A stretch of 64,000 nt of DNA from an uncultured Pelagibacteraceae bacterium (GTDB lineage Bacteria; Pseudomonadota; Alphaproteobacteria; Pelagibacterales; Pelagibacteraceae), in contig CACGPY010000002.1 of the NCBI GenBank assembly GCA_902575095.1, positions 1 to 64,000 on the forward strand, in the 5' to 3' direction. Positions 35,804-45,177 of the stretch are shown in pieces (the stretch's first letter is position 1; the number at the start of each line of letters is the position of its first letter). The notes beneath the pieces are model-generated. The model was given only the letters and a program-made list of their open reading frames with translations. It had not been told where the DNA came from and did not search any database. The position numbers and the translations under genes were made by a program.

Positions 35804-37648
35804 ATGAAAAACATTCAACTTACTTGTGCTCACGCTTTAGTTAAATTCTTAATTGCTCAGAAAACTCTTATAGATGGAAAAAAAGTACCTTTATTTCCGG
35901 GCGTGTTTGGAATTTTTGGTCATGGTAATGTTGCCTGTTTAGGGCAAGCACTTCAGGAAAACCAAAAAGAACTTCCCACATGGCGAGGCCACCATGAACA
36001 AAACATGGCTTTAACAGGAATAGCGTATTCAAGAGCAAAAAGGCGTAAACAAATTTTTGTTGCAACCTCTTCTGTAGGCCCAGGATCAACTAATATGATT
36101 ACTGCAGCGGCCGTTGCAATGAGCAATAGACTTCCAATACTTTTTTTACCTGGTGATACATTTGCAAATAGAATGCCAGATCCAGTATTACAACAAGTTG
36201 AACACTTTAATAATCCAGGGACAACTCAGAATGATGGGTTTAAACCTGTTGTGAGATATTTTGATAGAATTACTAGACCAGAACAAATCATTTCAAGTTT
36301 ACAACAAGCAATTCAAATTATGTTAGATCCAGCAGATTGTGGTCCAGCATGTATTTCATTAAGTCAAGATGTTCAAGGTGAAGTTTATGATTATCCAGAA
36401 GAATTCTTTAAAGAAAGAGTTCATACAATACGAAGACCTAGACCAGATGATTTTCAAATCAAAGAGGCAGCTGAACTTATTAAAAAATCAAAAAAACCAA
36501 TTGTCATTGCTGGTGGTGGAGTTTTTTATTCAGATGCCACAGATGAATTAAGCGATTTTGCAAAAAAACATAATATTCCTGTAACGCAAACCGTAATGGG
36601 TTATTCATCTATAAAAAAAGATCATACTCATTATTTAGGAACTATTGGCGGTTTGGGTGGACGTGCTGCAAACAACTTAAGTAAAGAAACTGATACAGCG
36701 ATTGCTATTGGAACTAAACTTGCAGATTTTACAACTGGATCTTGGGCTAATTTTGAAAATCCTAATTTTAAATTAGTTTCTATTAATGCTGCACGATTTG
36801 ATGCAAATAAACACATGGCACAGGCTGTAGTTGGAGATGCTAAAGTATCGTTGATAGAATTATCTCAAGCATTAGGAAATTGGAAAGCAGATGATAACTG
36901 GTATAAAAAATCCAGAAAAGAATTGAAAGACTGGGAAACGTATGTTGATAAAGAAAGCGGACCAACTAACCAAAAACTTCCAAGTTATGCCCAAGTTATT
37001 GGAGCATGCTATAGAAATTCGGATCCCTCTGATATTGCAGTTACTGCAGCTGGAGGATTAGTTGGTGAAGTTATACAAGTCTGGAAACCTAGAGAACTTA
37101 ATACTCATGAGACAGAGTGGGGTTTTAGTTGTATGAGTTATGAAATTTCCGGGGCACTTGGTATTAAGATGGCAAATCCAGAGAAAGAAGTAGTATCATT
37201 TGTAGGAGATGGGTCGTATCTACTTTATAATTCTGACATATATAGTTCTGTAATCACAAACAATAAATTAATACTAATAGTTTGTGATAATGGAGGTCAC
37301 GCTGTAATTAATAGATTACAATTATATAAAGGTGGTAAAGAATTTAATTGTTTACTTAAGAGTTCAAATGCTCCTAATTTGGTACCTGTAGATTTCGCAG
37401 GCCATGCCAAGAGTATGGGAGCAGATGGTGAACATGTTAATTCAATTGCTGAATTAGAAGAGGCATTTAAAAGAGCAAAAAAATCAAAAAAAACATACGT
37501 AATTTCAATTCATACAGATGGTTACCAATGGTTAGAAGGGTCAGCTTACTGGGAAAGCCCTACTCTTGGTATTCCTATAACAAAAGAAAATAAAAAATCT
37601 CTTAAAGAACATCTCGAAGGTAAGAAAAAACAAAGAAAAGGTGTTTAA
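35804..37648 (+). CDS. iolD: 3D-(3,5/4)-trihydroxycyclohexane-1,2-dione acylhydrolase, TPP-dependent
   Basis: Third step of myo-inositol catabolism: ring opening of trihydroxycyclohexanedione to 5-deoxy-glucuronate, using thiamine diphosphate. It is 614 aa, typical. The catalytic-type Glu65 is in WRGHHEQNMALTG, the central domain has PIVIAGGG, and the TPP motif begins FVGDGSYLLYNSDIY. N-terminal GVFGIFGHGNVACLGQAL and C-terminal HTDGYQWLEGSAYWESP are IolD-specific. It lies 5 bp upstream of a Gfo/Idh/MocA gene. Strongest single evidence that the cluster is for inositol. Confidence 0.93.
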   Translation: MKNIQLTCAHALVKFLIAQKTLIDGKKVPLFPGVFGIFGHGNVACLGQALQENQKELPTWRGHHEQNMALTGIAYSRAKRRKQIFVATSSVGPGSTNMITAAAVAMSNRLPILFLPGDTFANRMPDPVLQQVEHFNNPGTTQNDGFKPVVRYFDRITRPEQIISSLQQAIQIMLDPADCGPACISLSQDVQGEVYDYPEEFFKERVHTIRRPRPDDFQIKEAAELIKKSKKPIVIAGGGVFYSDATDELSDFAKKHNIPVTQTVMGYSSIKKDHTHYLGTIGGLGGRAANNLSKETDTAIAIGTKLADFTTGSWANFENPNFKLVSINAARFDANKHMAQAVVGDAKVSLIELSQALGNWKADDNWYKKSRKELKDWETYVDKESGPTNQKLPSYAQVIGACYRNSDPSDIAVTAAGGLVGEVIQVWKPRELNTHETEWGFSCMSYEISGALGIKMANPEKEVVSFVGDGSYLLYNSDIYSSVITNNKLILIVCDNGGHAVINRLQLYKGGKEFNCLLKSSNAPNLVPVDFAGHAKSMGADGEHVNSIAELEEAFKRAKKSKKTYVISIHTDGYQWLEGSAYWESPTLGIPITKENKKSLKEHLEGKKKQRKGV

Positions 37649-37653
37649 AATTA

Positions 37654-38811
37654 ATGAAGAAAATTTTTAATGTAGGCCTGATTGGCTGTGGTCATATAGC
37701 CGAGACGTACTTTAGAGCTCATAAGTATTTTAATAATTTTAAAATAATAAAATGTGCTGATATCAACAACAAAGCTGCGATTAAATGTGCCAAAGCCAAT
37801 AAGATTAAAGCTGTTTCAATTAAAGAATTATTAAATGATAAAAATATAAAAGTAATTCTTAATTTAACAATTCCTGCAGCTCATTACTCTGTCGCAAAAC
37901 TTGCTCTTACTCATGGTAAACATGTTTACTCGGAAAAACCTCTAGCTATAAATCTATCTGATGGAATAAAATTAATTAAATTAGCAAGAAAAAAGAAATT
38001 GTATGTTGGAAACGCACCAGATACATTTTTGGGAGGTGGTATTCAAAAATCAAGAGAACTTTTAGATAAAAAAATTATTGGTAAGGTTAAATTTGGAAAT
38101 GCTATCTTCGCATATCCAGGTGTCCAATCTTATCATCCAAATCCAGAACCATGGTTTGCAAAAAAAGGTGGTGGTCCTGTAATAGATATGGGGCCATATT
38201 ATTTAACTGCTTTAGTAAATTTATTGGGCCCTGCAAAAGAAGTTTTTAGTCAATCTGAAAAAGGTAAATCAATGAGGGTTATTGGGATTGGACCTAAGAA
38301 AGGTAAAAAGTTTAAAGTAGAATGTCCAACAACTTATTTTTCAACAATTAAATTTTTTAATGGAACTATAATCAGACTGACACTCTCTTTCGATGTAATT
38401 TCACATTTAAGAAATCATATTGAATTATATGGTAACGAGGGATCAATGATTGTCCCTGATCCAAATATGTTTGGTGGATCAGTTTTAATTAGTAAAAAAT
38501 TGGGAAGTTTGTGGAAAAATTTTAAGACAAATAAAATGACTCTTGGAAAAATAAATATTCGTTCACAAAGTTCCAGAGCTAACGAGTCACCTACTAATGC
38601 AAATTATAGAGGCGTGGGTTTATCTGAAATGATAAGTTCTATTCAAAAGAAAAAATTACATAAATGTAATGGAAATTTATCTTTACATGTGTTGAATATA
38701 ATTGATGCTATACATTGTTCTGCAAAAAAAGGTAAAAAAATTAAGATAAATCAATTATGCGAACGACCAACAATTTTCTCTAAAAGTGAAATTAAAAGTA
38801 TAATTAAATAA
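37654..38811 (+). CDS. Gfo/Idh/MocA-family oxidoreductase
   Basis: 385 aa. The N-terminal Rossmann domain has GLIGCGHIAETYFRAH, the EKP dinucleotide/active-site motif appears as YSEKPLAINL, and the C-terminal alpha/beta domain has GGGPVIDMGPYYLTALVNLLGP. Members oxidise or reduce sugars, inositols and their keto forms with NAD(P). Co-transcription with iolD suggests conversion of an inositol isomer (for example scyllo-inositol) or a pathway intermediate; this is inference. Its end overlaps the convergent ROK gene by 8 bp. Confidence 0.88.
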   Translation: MKKIFNVGLIGCGHIAETYFRAHKYFNNFKIIKCADINNKAAIKCAKANKIKAVSIKELLNDKNIKVILNLTIPAAHYSVAKLALTHGKHVYSEKPLAINLSDGIKLIKLARKKKLYVGNAPDTFLGGGIQKSRELLDKKIIGKVKFGNAIFAYPGVQSYHPNPEPWFAKKGGGPVIDMGPYYLTALVNLLGPAKEVFSQSEKGKSMRVIGIGPKKGKKFKVECPTTYFSTIKFFNGTIIRLTLSFDVISHLRNHIELYGNEGSMIVPDPNMFGGSVLISKKLGSLWKNFKTNKMTLGKINIRSQSSRANESPTNANYRGVGLSEMISSIQKKKLHKCNGNLSLHVLNIIDAIHCSAKKGKKIKINQLCERPTIFSKSEIKSIIK

Positions 38812-39706
38812 AGTTTTCTCTTCCTAATAATGCTGCACCTCGAACACCACTTGCGTCACCGTACAATGGTTTAAGAAAAATTGTTTTTAAATTTGGTTCA
38901 TTAATAAATTTTGCTGAAATTTGTTTAATTTCGTCTAAAAAATCAATTTCATTTGAAACTCCCCCACCGAAAACAATCGCATCTGGATCAATAGTAGTTA
39001 TTATAACAACCAAGGCTCTAGCTAATTTTATTTTATAATCATTAATAAATTTAATAGCTTCTTTTTCATTTTTTTTGTAATTAAAAAAAATTTCTTTAGC
39101 TGTCATTTTTTTTTTAAAGTTTAAATAAAAATTTTTTTCTATAGATTTTCCAGAAAGAAAACCCTCTATTCTATTAGAGAAATCTATTTTTTCGTCTGAT
39201 TTTAAATTTTGAACATTCATATCTGGCATTTGATTTAAACTCCATTCACCTCCTAAACCATTTGAGCCAGAAATTATTTTTTTGTTTATTACCAACCCTC
39301 CTCCACAACCAGAACCAAGAATTATACCAAAAACAGTTTCATAATGGCTGGCAGAACCATCAAATGCCTCAGATAAACAAAAACAATTTGCATCATTTTC
39401 TAAGTAAATATTATTTTTAATTTTTTTCTTTAAATCTTTGATTAAATTTTTATCATTTAACCATAGTGAATTATGAGCGTTTTTTATTAAACCTGTTGTT
39501 TTATCGGTTGCACCTGGGTGACAAATCCCTACGTTCAAATTATTTTTATTTTTATTTTCGATATCTTTAATAATTGATATTATAGAATTTATTGTATCAC
39601 CGTAGTTTTTTGGTGTTTCAGTTCTATTTCGTAATAATTCTTTATTATTATTATCTAATAAAACGTACTCAATTTTTGTAGCACCTAAATCTATACCAAT
39701 TTGCAT
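38804..39706 (-). CDS. ROK-family sugar kinase, zinc motif absent
   Basis: 300 aa. The actin-like ATPase fold has phosphate-1 GIDLGATKIEYVLLD, catalytic Asp105 in LENDANCFCLSEA, the GSGCGGGLVI phosphate-2 loop, and C-terminal FGGGVSN plus SGVRGAALLG. The ROK zinc site is missing: the usual GEWGHNPL is GEWSLNQM (about 153-160), and the CxCGxxGCxE cysteines are replaced, the region reading KIDFSNRIEGFLSG. It is the last gene of the minus-strand transporter set (2 bp after the ATPase). It may phosphorylate a sugar acid or inositol intermediate in place of IolC; unproven. Confidence 0.86.
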   Translation of the reverse strand: MQIGIDLGATKIEYVLLDNNNKELLRNRTETPKNYGDTINSIISIIKDIENKNKNNLNVGICHPGATDKTTGLIKNAHNSLWLNDKNLIKDLKKKIKNNIYLENDANCFCLSEAFDGSASHYETVFGIILGSGCGGGLVINKKIISGSNGLGGEWSLNQMPDMNVQNLKSDEKIDFSNRIEGFLSGKSIEKNFYLNFKKKMTAKEIFFNYKKNEKEAIKFINDYKIKLARALVVIITTIDPDAIVFGGGVSNEIDFLDEIKQISAKFINEPNLKTIFLKPLYGDASGVRGAALLGRENFI

Positions 39707-39708
39707 TT

Positions 39709-40500
39709 CTATGAGGAAATTCTATTCATTTCCTTAAGTTCAACCTCTAACTTATCGAGCTCTTCACCACCTGCCATCATGCTTAAAAGTTTTTCTCTGG
39801 AAATATCTTTTTTTTCATATGTTCCTAAACTTTTACCTCTATTAAGAACTGTGAAACTGTTTCCAACTGGATATGCGTGATGAACATTATGTGTTATTAA
39901 AATTACTGCTAAACCTTGTGATGCAGCTTTAACGATATATTTTAGAACCACAGATGCTTGGTGAACACCTAATGCCGAAGTTGGCTCATCTAAAACTAAA
40001 ACTTTTGCACCAAAATAGATAGCCCTACTTATTGCCAGACATTGTCTTTCACCACCTGACATAGTTCCTACCGCTTGTGATGGGTCTCTCACATCAATTC
40101 CTATTTGCCCCATTCTTTCCGCAGCAATTTTATTTGCCTTCTCTATATCAAAAGTTTTTAAAAAAGGAGGTCCTTTTAAAGGCTCTCTGCCCATAAAAAA
40201 ATTTCTGGTAACACTCATCAGAGGCACCAAAGCTAAATCTTGATATACTGTAGCAATACCTATATCTAATGCATCTTTTGGACTATCGAAAACAATTTTT
40301 TCACCTTCAAATATAATTTCTCCCTCATCAGGTTTATGAACACCAGCGAGTGTTTTAATTAAAGTCGACTTACCTGCTCCATTATCACCCAATAAACACA
40401 TAATCTCCCCTTTTCGTAATTTCATGGTTACATCTTTCAACGCTATTACTTTACCGAAAAATTTACTGATATTGTTAAATTGAACTAGATAATCTGACAT
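39709..40500 (-). CDS. Sugar-type ABC transporter ATP-binding protein (single domain)
   Basis: 263 aa. Walker [11 protein letters not shown]-loop [14 protein letters not shown], signature [14 protein letters not shown] and Walker [13 protein letters not shown] are present. The sequence resembles the FrcA/XylG branch of carbohydrate importers (CUT2), which usually have two fused ATPase domains; here there is only one, as in FrcA. It energises uptake with the adjacent permease, whose stop/start overlap is 1 nt. The substrate is probably inositol or a related cyclitol from context. Confidence 0.9.
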   Translation of the reverse strand: MSDYLVQFNNISKFFGKVIALKDVTMKLRKGEIMCLLGDNGAGKSTLIKTLAGVHKPDEGEIIFEGEKIVFDSPKDALDIGIATVYQDLALVPLMSVTRNFFMGREPLKGPPFLKTFDIEKANKIAAERMGQIGIDVRDPSQAVGTMSGGERQCLAISRAIYFGAKVLVLDEPTSALGVHQASVVLKYIVKAASQGLAVILITHNVHHAYPVGNSFTVLNRGKSLGTYEKKDISREKLLSMMAGGEELDKLEVELKEMNRISS

Positions 40501-41627
40501 TACTTACTTTCTGTTACTTTTCTTCTTATGTAATTGTTGAATATTACAGCAATTAGCATCATAGCTCCTAAAAAAACTTTAAACCAATCTGTGTCTACGT
40601 CTGTATAAAAAATACCCATAGATACAGTTCCAAAAATGATTGCTCCAAAAGCCGCGCCAATAGCTGAACCATATCCTCCAGTAAGTAGACATCCTCCAAC
40701 CACGGCAGCTGCGATTGCCTCTAATTCTTTCAAAGTTCCTCGCATAGTATCTGCTGATCCAGCATCTAAAACTTGTATCGTAGCAAAGATTGTTGCTGCA
40801 ACTGCTGTACCAATAAATAAACTTATTTTAACTCTTCCTACAGGTACACCTACATTGTTCGCTCCATTTTTATCTCCACCTGATGCAAATATCCAATTTC
40901 CGTATCTTGTTTTCATTAATATCCAGGTAGTTAAAATCGCTAATGCAATAAACCAAATAACTGAAGGAGGAATGCCTGTAGCTAAGGGAGTACCATCTGT
41001 TCTTAAAGCAATTAAATTCATTGAACCTAGCCATGTAAAAACCCATTTAAATGAGTCTGTTGCAAAAATCCAAGCTATTGGATCATTTTCAATTAAAACT
41101 CTTAGTCCAGGCACTTGTGTTCGCCCTGTGATTAACCTTGTTAAAGCTAAAGTGGCCCCTCTTAAGATAAACAACATTGCAAGTGTAACTATAAAAGATG
41201 GCAAACCAGTTCTGACTACAAGTATTCCATTAAAATAGCCGACTAGAACTGCCATTGAAAAAGCAAATATAATACTCAACCATAAAGGCCAGCCCCAATA
41301 AATTGCTGGAATGGCTATACAGATTCCTGCAAAACCAATCATTGATCCTATTGATAAATCGAATTCTCCACCAATCATTAACATGGCAGCAGCAATAGCT
41401 ATAATACCGAGATTAGCTGATACATCTAAAAAATTCAAAATTCCGTAAGCACTAAACATGCCAGTATCACCAGCAACAATACCAAAAAAAATAAAAACTA
41501 AAATTGCACCACCTAGAGCTCCTAACTCAGGTCTATTTAATAAAATTTTTAAGTTTGAAACTTTTTTTAGCCTTTCGTCCTGATTAAAATCAGTTTTACC
41601 TTTTATACTTTTTGACTTTGTAGACAT
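40500..41627 (-). CDS. Sugar-type ABC transporter permease
   Basis: 375 aa, about 8-10 membrane helices. Family signatures of BPD_transp_2 (RbsC/XylH/FrcB-like) are [44 protein letters not shown], and the EAA-like [24 protein letters not shown] coupling loop. The N-terminal 30 residues are a charged cytoplasmic extension. It sits between the terminator-like hairpin after the binding-protein gene and the ATPase gene. Confidence 0.9.
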   Translation of the reverse strand: MSTKSKSIKGKTDFNQDERLKKVSNLKILLNRPELGALGGAILVFIFFGIVAGDTGMFSAYGILNFLDVSANLGIIAIAAAMLMIGGEFDLSIGSMIGFAGICIAIPAIYWGWPLWLSIIFAFSMAVLVGYFNGILVVRTGLPSFIVTLAMLFILRGATLALTRLITGRTQVPGLRVLIENDPIAWIFATDSFKWVFTWLGSMNLIALRTDGTPLATGIPPSVIWFIALAILTTWILMKTRYGNWIFASGGDKNGANNVGVPVGRVKISLFIGTAVAATIFATIQVLDAGSADTMRGTLKELEAIAAAVVGGCLLTGGYGSAIGAAFGAIIFGTVSMGIFYTDVDTDWFKVFLGAMMLIAVIFNNYIRRKVTESK

Positions 41628-41642
41628 AATAAAAAACTTAAA

Positions 41643-41676
41643 AAAAAGGCCTAGTGAAAATTCACTAGGCCTTTTT
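41643..41676 (-). terminator. Perfect 16-bp hairpin between binding-protein and permease genes
   Basis: AAAAAGGCCTAGTGAA and TTCACTAGGCCTTTTT form a perfect inverted repeat with a 2-nt centre (in practice a 4-6 nt loop). On the minus strand it has a GC-rich upper stem and a terminal U-run, and it lies 10 bp beyond the binding-protein stop. It probably acts as a partial terminator or 3' mRNA stabiliser so that the binding protein is made in excess over the membrane components. It is bidirectional in sequence. Confidence 0.85.
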
Positions 41677-41686
41677 GATATATTTT

Positions 41687-42610
41687 TTATCTATAACCTT
41701 GAGCAGCCCATTTAATTACACTCTTAGCATTTTTGGGTGTAACAAAACCAGGTCCTGTCATAACTACACCAGCAGGCATAGTTCCGTATCTCATATATTG
41801 AGAAAAGATAGCTATAGGTAAATAACCTTGTAAGTACTGTTGTTGATCAATTAAGAATTCAACTTTTCCAGCAGCAGCAGCTTTTAGCATTCCTGGAGAC
41901 ATATCAAATGTTCCAAGTTTAATACTTCCAACTTTACCAGCAGACTCTAATGCTTTAAGAGCAGCTTCACCTGCTAGACCAGCTCCTAAAGTAAGAATAG
42001 TGTCATATCCACCACCCAATTTAGCAGCTACAGCTTTTTGAATTTCAGTTGGGTCATTAGATGTTCCTAATATATCTACAGAACCTCCAAAACCTTTTTT
42101 GAAACCAGCACATCTTCTATCTAAAGCAACGTTACCAACCTCGTGGTTAACACATAATGCTTTTTTTCCACCAGCGGCTTTCATTTTTTGACCACCACCT
42201 ACTCCTGCTTCAAATTCAGTTTGACCTACGTGAGCACTAATTCCTAGTTTCATGTAGTCATCTGAACCAGAGTTCATAGAAATTACTGGAATACCAGCAG
42301 ATATTGCAGCTTTAACAGATTTACCTAAAGCGGCTGCATCTGGTAAAGTAATTACGATACCTTTTGGTTTTTGAGAAACAGCGTTATCAATTAATTTTGC
42401 CATTTCAACCATGTCGAATGTTGCTGGAGCAGTATATTTGCAAGACACTTTCATATCTTTACATGCTTTATCTACACCATTTTTTGCAACTGACCAGAAA
42501 GGGTCATTAGCTTGCCCGTGTGACACAACAATAATATCAACTGCTAAAGCAGCAACCGATGTCATCACCCATGTTAAAAGAGCAGCTATTGTTAAGTATA
42601 TTTTTTTCAT
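41687..42610 (-). CDS. Sugar-type ABC transporter periplasmic substrate-binding protein
   Basis: 307 aa with a signal peptide ending about AALAVD. The mature part has the Peripla_BP_4 fold of ribose/inositol-binding proteins: IVVSHGQANDPFWSVAKNGVDKACKDM, then AVSQKPKGIVITLPDAAALG, and VISMNSGSDDYMKLG. More G/C-rich codons and a strong ribosome-binding site (AGAGGGAAATA before ATG) suggest high expression. Ligand likely myo-inositol from the adjacent iolG and iolE; ribose-type sugars are an alternative. Confidence 0.9.
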   Translation of the reverse strand: MKKIYLTIAALLTWVMTSVAALAVDIIVVSHGQANDPFWSVAKNGVDKACKDMKVSCKYTAPATFDMVEMAKLIDNAVSQKPKGIVITLPDAAALGKSVKAAISAGIPVISMNSGSDDYMKLGISAHVGQTEFEAGVGGGQKMKAAGGKKALCVNHEVGNVALDRRCAGFKKGFGGSVDILGTSNDPTEIQKAVAAKLGGGYDTILTLGAGLAGEAALKALESAGKVGSIKLGTFDMSPGMLKAAAAGKVEFLIDQQQYLQGYLPIAIFSQYMRYGTMPAGVVMTGPGFVTPKNAKSVIKWAAQGYR

Positions 42611-42622
42611 TATTTCCCTCTT
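42611..42622 (-). promoter_or_regulatory. Strong Shine-Dalgarno for the binding-protein gene
   Basis: Read on the minus strand, the sequence immediately upstream of the ATG is AAGAGGGAAATA, an unusually good anti-16S match for this AT-rich window, where most starts have none. It agrees with the need for large amounts of periplasmic binding protein. Confidence 0.65.
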
Positions 42623-42721
42623 TTTTGTTAATTAATTTTCAGGCATTAAAACAAAAAAAAACTATAAGATCAAAAAAAAATCTTTAAATACAACTCTGAG
42701 TATATAAAAAAATTGTTTATT

Positions 42722-43717
42722 TTATTTAATTTTAATGGTTTTTTTAAACTTTAATGATTTATAAGCTGCATTAGCTAATTTTAAAGCAATATAACCATCT
42801 TCAAATGTTGATCTAGATTTAATTTTATTTTTATGAAGAGAAATTAATTCTTTTAGCTGAATATTGTAAGCATCAATATAACGCTCAATAAAAAAATTTA
42901 AGAAAGGTTTTTGAGAATTAGTTTGTTTGGAGTTAAATAACTCTGTTGAGTTTTCTTTCTTGTTCCCAGAAATTAACATTCCATTTTTACCAAATAATTC
43001 TACTCTCTGATCATAACCAAAAGAACAATGTCTTGAATTAGTTATAACGCATATCACTCCTTTTTTAGATTTCATAGTAACTACTGCTAATTCATGATCT
43101 TTTATTTTCTTATAAAAAGATGTAAATGATGAAGTAAATGCATGAATTTCGGTAATTTTATCTTTACCTAAATACAATCTACACAAATCAAAGTCATGGA
43201 TCATCATATCTCTAAAAATACCGCCTGAGGATTTTAGATAAGATATTCCAGGTGGAGCAGGATCTCTACTTGTAATAATAATTTTTTCTAATTTTCCAAT
43301 TTTATTTTTGTCTAAATCTTTTTTTAATGAAAAATGTCCAGGATCATACCTTCTATTAAATCCTAGTTGGATTTTAGGTTTAATTTTTTTTATTTTTTTT
43401 AAAGTTTTAATAATTTTATTGATATTAAGGTCTAAAGGTTTTTCACAAAAAATTGTTTTTTTTCTTTTCATTCCCTCTTCGATAAATTTTATATGAGTAT
43501 TTGTAGGGCTAGAAATAAAAACTATATCAACTTTTTTATCATTGAAAATTTTATTATAATCTTTTTCAATCTTGCATCCGTAAAGTTTTTTTGCTTTATT
43601 ACACAATTGATTAACTTTTTCATAAACATATAGTAATTTTATTTCTTTATTTTTAGTAAGATTTTCTGCATGCATTTGACCTATACGTCCAAATCCGAAT
43701 AAAGCTACATTGATCAT
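42722..43717 (-). CDS. iolG: Inositol 2-dehydrogenase (Gfo/Idh/MocA family)
   Basis: Oxidises myo-inositol to 2-keto-myo-inositol with NAD+. It is 331 aa, typical IolG length. Rossmann motif ALFGFGRIGQMHAENL, FCEKPLD (EKP motif), QLGFNRRYDPGHFSLKKDL with the IolG-type FNRRYD, and active-site SGGIFRDMMIHDFDLCRLYLG with conserved Asp/His are all present. It is divergent from iolE across 54 bp and heads the minus-strand set iolG-binding protein-permease-ATPase-ROK. Confidence 0.88.
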   Translation of the reverse strand: MINVALFGFGRIGQMHAENLTKNKEIKLLYVYEKVNQLCNKAKKLYGCKIEKDYNKIFNDKKVDIVFISSPTNTHIKFIEEGMKRKKTIFCEKPLDLNINKIIKTLKKIKKIKPKIQLGFNRRYDPGHFSLKKDLDKNKIGKLEKIIITSRDPAPPGISYLKSSGGIFRDMMIHDFDLCRLYLGKDKITEIHAFTSSFTSFYKKIKDHELAVVTMKSKKGVICVITNSRHCSFGYDQRVELFGKNGMLISGNKKENSTELFNSKQTNSQKPFLNFFIERYIDAYNIQLKELISLHKNKIKSRSTFEDGYIALKLANAAYKSLKFKKTIKIK

Positions 43718-43771
43718 ATTTTTTGTATTAAGTTGATATTTGTAATATAAATTTAGTACTTTATTGAAATT

Positions 43772-44671
43772 ATGTCTATAAAATTAGGTATAGCCCCTAT
43801 AGCTTGGAGCAATGATGATATGCCGGAATTAGGTGGCGAAACTACATTAGAGCAATGTTTATCTGAAGCAAGCAAAGCTGGTTTCACAGGAATAGAGTCA
43901 GGTGGCAAATTTCCTAAAAATTCAAAAGAATTAATACCAAAACTAGAAAAAGAAAATTTACAACTTTGTTCTGGATGGTACGGAGCATCGCTTTTAAAGA
44001 ATACACCGAAAGAAGAATTTAAGTTAATGCGCGAACAGATGGATTTATTTAAAGATTGCAAATCCCCGTGTATGGTATTTGCAGAAATAACTAATTCTGT
44101 ACAAGGTGATCCGAAAATACCTTTATCCAAAAAACCTAAACTTTCAGAGGATGAGTGGAAATTATTTTTATCCAGAATAAATGAAATAAGTAAAATGATG
44201 ATAGATGAAAATATGCCTCTCGCCTATCATCATCATATGGGAACAGTTATTGAAACAGAGGATGAAACAAGGAGGCTAATAGAAAGTACAAATGATAGTG
44301 TAAAATTATTAATTGATACTGGCCACATGTTATTTGCTGGAGGTAATTCAATTAAACTAACCGAGGATTTTATGGAAAGAATAATCCATGTTCATTGTAA
44401 AGATATTCGTAAAAATGTATTAAAAAAATCATTAAAAAATGATTGTACCTTCCGACAAGCTTTTCTTGATGGAGCCTTCACAGTCCCGGGAGATGGGTGT
44501 ATTGATTATAAGCCCTTCTTAACAGTCTTAAAAAATAGAAATTATGAAGGCTGGCTTGTAGTCGAAGCAGAGCAAGATCCAGCAAAAGCTAATCCATTTG
44601 AGTACGCGAAAATTGGTTATAACTATTTAAGTAAAACTGCTAGAGATTGTGGCTTTGATATAATTAGTTAA
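43772..44671 (+). CDS. iolE: 2-keto-myo-inositol dehydratase
   Basis: Second step of inositol catabolism, dehydrating 2-keto-myo-inositol to the trihydroxycyclohexanedione used by IolD. It is 299 aa, xylose-isomerase-like TIM barrel. IolE features: KLGIAPIAWSNDDMPELGGETTLEQCL at the N-terminus, YHHHMGTVIET, LLIDTGHMLFAGG, and HVHCKDIRKNVL with metal-binding His/Asp. The ATG at 43772 gives the conserved start. It stands alone on the plus strand; its 3' end overlaps the convergent unknown gene by 4 bp. Confidence 0.93.
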   Translation: MSIKLGIAPIAWSNDDMPELGGETTLEQCLSEASKAGFTGIESGGKFPKNSKELIPKLEKENLQLCSGWYGASLLKNTPKEEFKLMREQMDLFKDCKSPCMVFAEITNSVQGDPKIPLSKKPKLSEDEWKLFLSRINEISKMMIDENMPLAYHHHMGTVIETEDETRRLIESTNDSVKLLIDTGHMLFAGGNSIKLTEDFMERIIHVHCKDIRKNVLKKSLKNDCTFRQAFLDGAFTVPGDGCIDYKPFLTVLKNRNYEGWLVVEAEQDPAKANPFEYAKIGYNYLSKTARDCGFDIIS

Positions 44672-45177
44672 CGATATGCTGAAACAAGTTCGTTATTCCC
44701 AGCAGCTACACATGGTGACTTAATACACGTGCCTATCACCCACTCAGATCCAACTTCTGATTCAAAATTACTTTCTGAGACAAAGATAATTCCTCTATCT
44801 GTGGATTGGCCAGCTTTTCCCTCTGCTTGAATTCTAGGATCTTGAGATGTTTGTATTAAAGGCTTATCAATATTATAAGGATTGTTAAGCTTAATATTTT
44901 TTAAAATATGATTTACAATTTTTGAGGATGTCCAAGCTGAATTACAACTGTCACCCCACAATGTAGTACCTTCTTCATTTGAACTACATTCATTAACTTG
45001 ATTGTTAATAAACTCTACAACTAGTTTATGATTAGATTTTATATCATTAGCTTTTTGTACAATCGCGGATCGTGTAGAAGCAGTCCAGATTAACATTATA
45101 ACAACATAGGCTAACGAGCTTAAAACTAGAGCTTCAAGAGGACCAAAATTTTTAAGTTTTCTTCTTAGTTCGATCAT
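44668..45177 (-). CDS. Membrane-anchored periplasmic protein, pilin-like, unknown
   Basis: 169 aa. A short charged N-terminus (MIELRRKLKNFGPLEALVL) leads into one hydrophobic helix (about 14-33), then an extracytoplasmic domain with four Cys (ECSSNEEG, DSCNSAW, GTCIKSPC). The GPLE before a hydrophobic helix and the Cys-bounded C-terminus recall type IV pilin-like proteins, but the Gly-to-Glu spacing differs from classic prepilins. I recognise no family with certainty. It overlaps the dehydrogenase gene by 4 nt and converges on iolE. Confidence 0.6.
   Translation of the reverse strand: MIELRRKLKNFGPLEALVLSSLAYVVIMLIWTASTRSAIVQKANDIKSNHKLVVEFINNQVNECSSNEEGTTLWGDSCNSAWTSSKIVNHILKNIKLNNPYNIDKPLIQTSQDPRIQAEGKAGQSTDRGIIFVSESNFESEVGSEWVIGTCIKSPCVAAGNNELVSAYR

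Noticed and set aside
40636-41238. 200-aa plus-strand ORF opposite the ABC permease
   Set aside because: Antisense shadow of the permease; the protein is Pro/Ala-rich with no recognisable fold, while the minus-strand frame has clear family motifs.
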